Source: Planctomycetales bacterium (GTDB lineage Bacteria > Planctomycetota > UBA11346). Taken from it: a stretch of DNA of 18,405 nt. Below the pieces are notes generated by a model. The model ran no database searches, had not been told where the DNA came from, and saw nothing but the letters and a program-made list of their open reading frames with translations. This document shows, piece after piece, positions 14,589 to 18,405 of the stretch. The stretch spans positions 1 to 18,405 of the forward strand of contig JANYGY010000065.1 of assembly GCA_025362255.1 (NCBI GenBank), in the 5' to 3' direction. A program made the position numbers and the translations under genes. The first letter of the stretch is position 1. Each line of letters begins with the position of its first letter.

Positions 14589-14589
14589 C

Positions 14590-15420
14590 ATGGAAGCGAT
14601 CGACGTTTTTATTCCCTATCACCCCAAAGACCGTCGGGCCCTGCCTCATGTGGTGACCTCATTGTTTCGCCATCTAACACCGTCACCGGCACGGGTGGTG
14701 TGCGTCGGCAGCGGACTGAGTCCCAGGGCGGCAGCTGCAGTGCGCGCTGCCGGCGGCGAACTCCTGGACGAACATTCGATCAGCGAAATCCCTCATCGCA
14801 GCGCAATGCCTGAGATCGTTGTTCGCGGCAAAATCCGCACCGGCTGGTATTATCAACAATTGCTCAAGTGGAGCTTTCGCCGCCTGAGCAGAACGCCTGC
14901 GTATGCGGTGATCGATGCGGATTCGGTACTGATCCAGCAGGTCGAATTGTGGCGTGGTGGACGATACCAGTTGGAGCGCACCGATCAGTGGCATGAGCCT
15001 TATTTCACGGCCTTTGAGCGCTTGTTCGGCTGGACTCCACAAGCTCAGGGACAAACGTTGCCTTCGTTCATCATCAACTTCCAGATCATAGATGTCTTGT
15101 TGCTGAATGAGCTACTGACAGAGATTGAAGCACGCGGCGGCGGATTGCCCTGGCACAATTGCATCATGAATGCCGTCGATCGCACCCAGATAAGCGGATT
15201 CTCCGAATTTGAGACCTATGGCCATTGGCTTGCGCGTCATCATCCGCAACGCTTTACTTCACGGCCTGGAGCCAATCACGAAACCAATGTCCGGTGGTTG
15301 TGGCTGCGTCATTTCATCAATGCCAAGGCTCGCCGTCGCGGTTGCACGACGGTCAGCTATCATCAATTCAAAGCCGAACGCGCTAACCGTTTTCGCCGGC
15401 TCATCGGCGTCTTTCGCTGA
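14590..15420 (+). CDS. DUF6492-type putative glycosyltransferase
   Basis: The protein has 276 residues. The arrangement resembles DUF6492 proteins, which have a GT-A-like fold and occur in surface polysaccharide loci: an N-terminal DVFIPYHPKD strand, GWYYQQLLKW before a VIDADSVLI strand with a DxD metal-binding motif (Asp109-Ala-Asp111), then PYF..FERLFG, SFIINFQIIDV, and a closing FSEFETYGHWL. The DxD and the tryptophan/tyrosine-rich acceptor region are consistent with a nucleotide-sugar transferase, but no member activity can be assigned from sequence. The start at 14590 follows the previous stop (14586-14588) by one base; an upstream ATG at 14545 lies inside the preceding gene. The C-terminal 30 residues are very basic (KARRRGC, RANRFRRL), suggesting contact with membrane phospholipid or an anionic partner. 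Confidence 0.7.
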   Translation: MEAIDVFIPYHPKDRRALPHVVTSLFRHLTPSPARVVCVGSGLSPRAAAAVRAAGGELLDEHSISEIPHRSAMPEIVVRGKIRTGWYYQQLLKWSFRRLSRTPAYAVIDADSVLIQQVELWRGGRYQLERTDQWHEPYFTAFERLFGWTPQAQGQTLPSFIINFQIIDVLLLNELLTEIEARGGGLPWHNCIMNAVDRTQISGFSEFETYGHWLARHHPQRFTSRPGANHETNVRWLWLRHFINAKARRRGCTTVSYHQFKAERANRFRRLIGVFR

Positions 15421-15700
15421 GTGGGACAGGCCACGCTTCAATGTGCACATCGCAGGTTTCCGCCGCAGGTGTGTTTCTCGGCATTTGGTTACCTGAATTT
15501 TCTGAAGTCAGGTCTTAGTGAAATGGCAAGGCTCTTCAGCGTATTGCTGATTAGCCAAGAGGTCGTTTGCTCACCTCTCATTTCATGAATTTCCTCTGAT
15601 CCATCTGAATTATTTTCCGTACGAAAATTATCGCGTCGTTCATTCCTCTGATGTGTTTCATTCGCCCGCTTTCGCCTTGTCATTCTAGCTTTCAGGTACC
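15421..15700. other. AT-richer intergenic region with inverted and direct repeats
   Basis: This 280-bp gap is clearly less GC-rich than its surroundings. It holds ACCTGA-N11-TCAGGT (15491-15513), a possible weak terminator hairpin for the DUF6492 gene without a T run; a palindrome ATTTTC-CGTAC-GAAAAT (15612-15628); and a 10-bp direct repeat TTCCTCTGAT at 15591-15600 and 15643-15652, spaced 52 bp (about five helical turns) on either side of the palindrome. Together these look like regulator binding sites upstream of the gene at 15701. A short minus-strand frame (15489-15683) has no Shine-Dalgarno and no recognisable product, so I see no gene here. Confidence 0.45.
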
Positions 15701-16345
15701 ATGAGGTCGCCGCACCTTTCCATTGTAGTCCCCACCTTCAACGAGCGTGAAAACATCCTGGAGCTGATCCGCCGGCTCGCGGTGGTCCTCGCCGACAAGG
15801 ATTACGAAGTCATCGTTGTCGATGATGATTCACCTGATGGCACGTGGCGGGTGGTCGAGGCCGCGGCGGAGCAAGATCCGAGGATACGTCTCAATCACCG
15901 CATCGGACGCAAGGGACTTTCATCGGCGGTGGTCGATGGCTGTGGCGTCGCCCAAGGTCAGCGGATTTTCGTGATGGATGCTGATCTGCAGCACGACGAG
16001 GCGATTATTCCCGACATGCTCATTCGGCTTGAGGAGTATGAGGTGGTGGTGGCCACGCGTCATGCCGAGGGTGGTTCTGTCGGAGTATTCGCCTGGTATC
16101 GCCAATTCATCTCGCTGGTGGCGACGTGGGGAGTGAAGTTATTGCTGGGGGTACGGGTAAGCGATCCCATGTCAGGTTTTTTCTGTCTGCGACGTCAAGT
16201 GTTCGACCGGGTTTCTTCAGAGTTGCGTCCACGAGGATTCAAAATTCTGATCGAGATACTCTGGCGGGCGAAGATCCGCAATATTGGCGAGATTGGGTTT
16301 CATTTCCGGGCACGTACCGCAGGGGAAAGCAAGCTCGACTCTTGA
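15701..16345 (+). CDS. Polyprenyl-phosphate mannose synthase-like GT2, truncated before its membrane domain
   Basis: The protein has 214 residues. The catalytic domain of the DPM1 type is complete: IVVPTFNERENI (8-19), VVDDDSPDGT (39-48), metal-binding D93-A-D95 in VMDADLQHD, SDPMSGFF, and RARTAGESKL at the end. Such enzymes transfer mannose or another hexose from a nucleotide sugar to polyprenyl phosphate on the inner membrane, making a lipid donor for periplasmic transferases. In many bacterial homologues a GtrA-type membrane domain follows the GESKL motif. Here a TGA (16343-16345) stops the frame, yet the same frame then reads VVLDFIITLIS..RFVRHSLVGHSG, which resembles the start of that domain. 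The gene is therefore probably shortened by a nonsense mutation; single-domain synthases exist, so the product may still work. A weak AGG lies 4 nt before the ATG. Confidence 0.8.
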   Translation: MRSPHLSIVVPTFNERENILELIRRLAVVLADKDYEVIVVDDDSPDGTWRVVEAAAEQDPRIRLNHRIGRKGLSSAVVDGCGVAQGQRIFVMDADLQHDEAIIPDMLIRLEEYEVVVATRHAEGGSVGVFAWYRQFISLVATWGVKLLLGVRVSDPMSGFFCLRRQVFDRVSSELRPRGFKILIEILWRAKIRNIGEIGFHFRARTAGESKLDS

Positions 16346-16870
16346 GTCGTTCTTGATTTCATCATCACGTTGATCTCGATGCGCTTCGTCCGCCATTCTC
16401 TGGTCGGGCATTCCGGTGTGTGGGGTCAGTTGGGAGTCACCGCTTCGGTCAATCAATGGGCCTCGTCGCCTGCGCTGACTCTTGGCACCTGTTGGCTTGG
16501 GATTGCCTGATCAATCTGCCGGGCCGGGGGGTGTTGGGTGATGCAGGGTCGTTGGCGAGCAGGCGGTGCTTGGCCCCTGATCCTGACCGGGGGCGTCACC
16601 TTGCTGGTCGTTCTCATTTTGACTGCGGACTACTTCAGTCCGCACATCTATTATCTTTGTGGAATCATGCCAATGCTGGTGGGTATGGTCGGCGCTGGAA
16701 TAGCAGCGCTGCGCCAGCGGTGGCCTAATGACGATGGTCGGTCTCTGTGCGTCTGTGCAAATGGGCGCTGGTTCCTGATTCGGGGGGATCTATCGTGCGT
16801 CGGCGATCACGCAGTGGATAGATTCCTTGCCGTTGCAATCCGAATCGACAGTGATTTTACGCGAACCTAG
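16346..16870 (+). pseudogene. Decayed membrane-protein sequence (GtrA-like start and a multi-TM glycosyltransferase-like end)
   Basis: No intact gene is seen between the GT2 stop and fabD. In the frame of the GT2, 16346-16507 encodes a GtrA-like beginning (VVLDFIITLIS, then RFVRHSLVGHSGVWGQL) up to a second TGA at 16508-16510. Further on, still in the same frame, 16580-16720 encodes two clear hydrophobic segments (LILTGGVTLLVVLILTADYF and YYLCGIMPMLVGMVGAGIAAL) of the kind that end PMT/GT39 or ArnT-like mannosyltransferases. Past about 16780 the protein-like reading switches to another frame (ITQWIDSLPLQSESTVILREP). This pattern of stops, missing middle parts and a frame change suggests remnants of one or two genes that used the lipid-linked sugar made by the 15701 enzyme. 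The GtrA assignment is moderate; the PMT-like one is weak. Confidence 0.5.
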
Positions 16871-16964
16871 TGGCATTCCGATCTATCATTCGCTTTCGTG
16901 CCCAGGCCCGACTGGAACTTGTTCCTGGGCGAGCTACGACTCCGCCGGAATAAGGACTTATCCC

Positions 16965-17891
16965 ATGGCAAAAGCTCTCGTCTTTCCTGGTCAGGGTGCG
17001 CAATACGTCGGCATGGGGATGACCCTCGCGGCGCAGTTTCCGGTGGCCCGCAGGTTGCTTGATGAGGCGGATGCGGTGCTCGGATTTTCGTTGTCCCGGA
17101 TCATGGGCGAGGGACCTGAGTCGGAGTTGACGCGTACCGACATCAGTCAGCCGGCGATTCTCGTCGCGAGCGTGATGGGGTTGGCGGTGGTGCGCGAAAA
17201 AATCGGACATTTACCAGATGTGCAGGCGGTCGCTGGCTTGTCGCTTGGCGAGTATACCGCCTTGGTTGCGGCCGAGGCGTTGACCTTTGCCGATGCCGTG
17301 CGGTTGGTGCGCATTCGTGGCGTGGCGATGCAGGCCGCGGCCGAGGCGGTGCCGTCGGGCATGGTGGCGTTGATCGGACCTGATGAGGCGACGGCGCAGA
17401 AGCTGTGCGATGCGGCGGCCGAGGGTGAGGTGCTGCAGGTCGCCAATCTCAATGCCACGGGTCAGGTGGTGATTTCGGGGACCAAGGCTGCGTGCGATCG
17501 CGCCGTCGCCTTGGCCAAGGATTTCTCCATTCGTCGTGCCATGCCGCTGCCGGTAGCCGGGGCCTTCCATAGTGCGTTGATGGCGCCCGCCGCGCAGCAG
17601 CTCAAGGCGGCGTTAGCTGCGACGCCGATCACGGATCCGCGGATTCCGGTGTACGCCAATGTCCACGCCCAGCCGGTGACGCGTGCGGCTGAGATTCCGG
17701 ATCTGCTGGTTCGGCAGCTCACCAATCCGGTGCGTTGGGCCGAATCCATGCAACGCATGCAGGCCGCCGGCATCAGCGACTTCTGGGAGATCGGGCCGAG
17801 CAAGCATCTCTCCGGCATGATCGCCCGCACGGTCCAGAACGTGGTCTGCAAGAACCTCGACAAGGCTGAGGATCTGGCGCAGTTCGGCTAA
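16965..17891 (+). CDS. fabD: Malonyl-CoA:ACP transacylase (FabD)
   Basis: The protein has 308 residues, the standard FabD length. It moves the malonyl group from coenzyme A to acyl carrier protein, supplying the extender for fatty-acid synthesis in the cytoplasm. Diagnostic features are the N-terminal FPGQGAQ (7-13) with the oxyanion-hole glutamine, the nucleophile Ser93 in GLSLGEYTAL, Arg118 that binds the malonyl carboxylate (RIRG), and catalytic His202 in GAFHSALM. All are present, so the enzyme should be active. ATG 16965 was chosen because the family starts at MAKALVFPGQG and AAGGA-type sequence (16952-16956) lies eight bases upstream; the frame is open back to 16827 but that part is likely remnant sequence. 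It stands away from other fab genes here. No terminator is visible in the 33-bp gap to the convergent rfaE2. Confidence 0.95.
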   Translation: MAKALVFPGQGAQYVGMGMTLAAQFPVARRLLDEADAVLGFSLSRIMGEGPESELTRTDISQPAILVASVMGLAVVREKIGHLPDVQAVAGLSLGEYTALVAAEALTFADAVRLVRIRGVAMQAAAEAVPSGMVALIGPDEATAQKLCDAAAEGEVLQVANLNATGQVVISGTKAACDRAVALAKDFSIRRAMPLPVAGAFHSALMAPAAQQLKAALAATPITDPRIPVYANVHAQPVTRAAEIPDLLVRQLTNPVRWAESMQRMQAAGISDFWEIGPSKHLSGMIARTVQNVVCKNLDKAEDLAQFG

Positions 17892-17924
17892 GATCAGGTC
17901 AGTGGTCGAGGTCGGTTCATCGAT

Positions 17925-18405
17925 TCACCCCTGCTCACGCGTTGTCTCCGAGCTGGTCCCCGAGGTGCTCGCCGAGCGTTGGATCATCGCGGTTGAGCTT
18001 TTTCCCGGCACCAGGCCGATGCGGCGGACCTCGCCGCCCCAGCCGAGGACTTCGGTCGCGCCGACGATCGCGGCTTCGCTGTAGTCGGCGCCTTTGACCA
18101 GCACCTGGGGGCGCAAGGCGGTGATCAGTTCCAGCGGCGTGTCCTGGGTGAAGACGACCACCGCATCGACACTCGCGAGTGCGGCGAGTACCACCGCGCG
18201 GTCGGCCTGAGTGTTCACCGGCCGCGTCGGGCCTTTGAGTCGGCGCACGGAATCGTCGCTGTTGAGGCCAAGCACCAGGCGATCACCCGCGTCGCGGGCC
18301 TGCTCAAGGAGACGGATGTGTCCGGGATGCAGGAGGTCGAAGCAGCCGTTGGTGAATACCACTTTGCGGCCCGCATGCTGCCAGGCGGCGACGCGGGTGG
18401 TCGCC
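17925..18405 (-). CDS. rfaE2: D-glycero-beta-D-manno-heptose 1-phosphate adenylyltransferase (RfaE domain II), 5' end outside window
   Basis: At least 160 codons are visible; the reading frame stays open to the window edge, so the N-terminus lies beyond it. The sequence has the cytidylyltransferase-like fold signature FTNGCFDLLHPGHI with the HxGH nucleotide-binding motif, LGLNSDDSVRRLKG, RPV....DRA in the middle, VLVKGADY, and GKSSTAMIQR near the end, all typical of RfaE domain II. It makes ADP-heptose from heptose 1-phosphate for LPS inner core. Whether it is a stand-alone RfaE2 or the second half of a bifunctional HldE cannot be told, since the kinase would precede it; the start AWQHAGRKVVFTNG resembles stand-alone forms. 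A short Ser/Thr-rich tail follows the domain. It converges on fabD, 33 bp away. It supports a heptose-containing LPS in this organism. Confidence 0.88.
   Translation of the reverse strand, partial: ATTRVAAWQHAGRKVVFTNGCFDLLHPGHIRLLEQARDAGDRLVLGLNSDDSVRRLKGPTRPVNTQADRAVVLAALASVDAVVVFTQDTPLELITALRPQVLVKGADYSEAAIVGATEVLGWGGEVRRIGLVPGKSSTAMIQRSASTSGTSSETTREQG

Noticed and set aside
15489..15683. 64-codon minus-strand small gene
   Set aside because: No Shine-Dalgarno, highly charged low-complexity product, and the region looks regulatory.
16343..16345. TGA recoded as an amino acid
   Set aside because: TGA is used as the normal stop by several intact genes here, and a second TGA plus a frame change follow, so gene decay is simpler.
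16538..16870. Possible small two-helix membrane protein
   Set aside because: No Shine-Dalgarno, poor protein-like sequence after the second helix, and it continues the frame of the truncated GT2; better read as a remnant.

Overview
This 18.4 kb window is GC-rich, densely coding DNA from a Gram-negative bacterium. The Gram-negative call rests on a TonB-dependent outer-membrane receptor, an MsbA-type ABC exporter, an LPS heptose-nucleotide enzyme and several LPS-type glycosyltransferases. The phylum cannot be fixed from sequence reading alone. The Gly-Gly-Cys C-terminal anchor on a secreted dehydrogenase, and several starts without a Shine-Dalgarno sequence, would suit a lineage outside the classical Proteobacteria, such as the PVC group, but this is inference.

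Layout. (1) Positions 1-3499, + strand: the end of an inositol-monophosphatase family gene, a secreted TlpA-like thioredoxin (its start overlaps the previous stop) and a TonB-dependent receptor; tight spacing suggests one operon. (2) Positions 3477-8759, - strand: a 1032-residue secreted PQQ-type sugar dehydrogenase fused to Ig-like repeats, a diheme cytochrome c module and a C-terminal anchor, then a DinG/YoaA-type DNA helicase. (3) Positions 8827-10659, +: an MsbA-like ABC exporter divergent from the helicase, followed by a structured inverted-repeat element. (4) Positions 10867-13672, -: a glycosyltransferase operon (GT4, WaaE-like GT2, GT11 fucosyltransferase). (5) Positions 13743-15420, +: a second, divergent GT11-fold protein and a DUF6492-type putative glycosyltransferase. 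(6) Positions 15701-16870, +: a polyprenyl-phosphate-mannose-synthase-like GT2 that stops at a premature TGA, followed by about 500 bp of decaying membrane-protein sequence. (7) Positions 16965-18405: fabD (+) convergent with the heptose-phosphate adenylyltransferase gene rfaE2 (-, cut by the window end).

How they fit together. The middle and right parts look like a cell-surface glycan (LPS core or O-antigen) locus: a heptose precursor enzyme, a WaaE-like transferase, fucosyltransferase-fold enzymes, a GT4, a DUF6492 protein, and an exporter that could move the lipid-linked product. The left part looks like an envelope uptake and oxidation module: outer-membrane import, periplasmic redox chemistry and a surface or periplasmic sugar dehydrogenase with its own heme electron acceptors. 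No phage, IS, CRISPR, tRNA or rRNA was seen. The points most worth a second look are the dehydrogenase/diheme/anchor fusion, the Cys-to-Ser change at the first Fe-S ligand position of the helicase, the broken GT2/membrane-protein region and the inverted-repeat element at 10660-10808.
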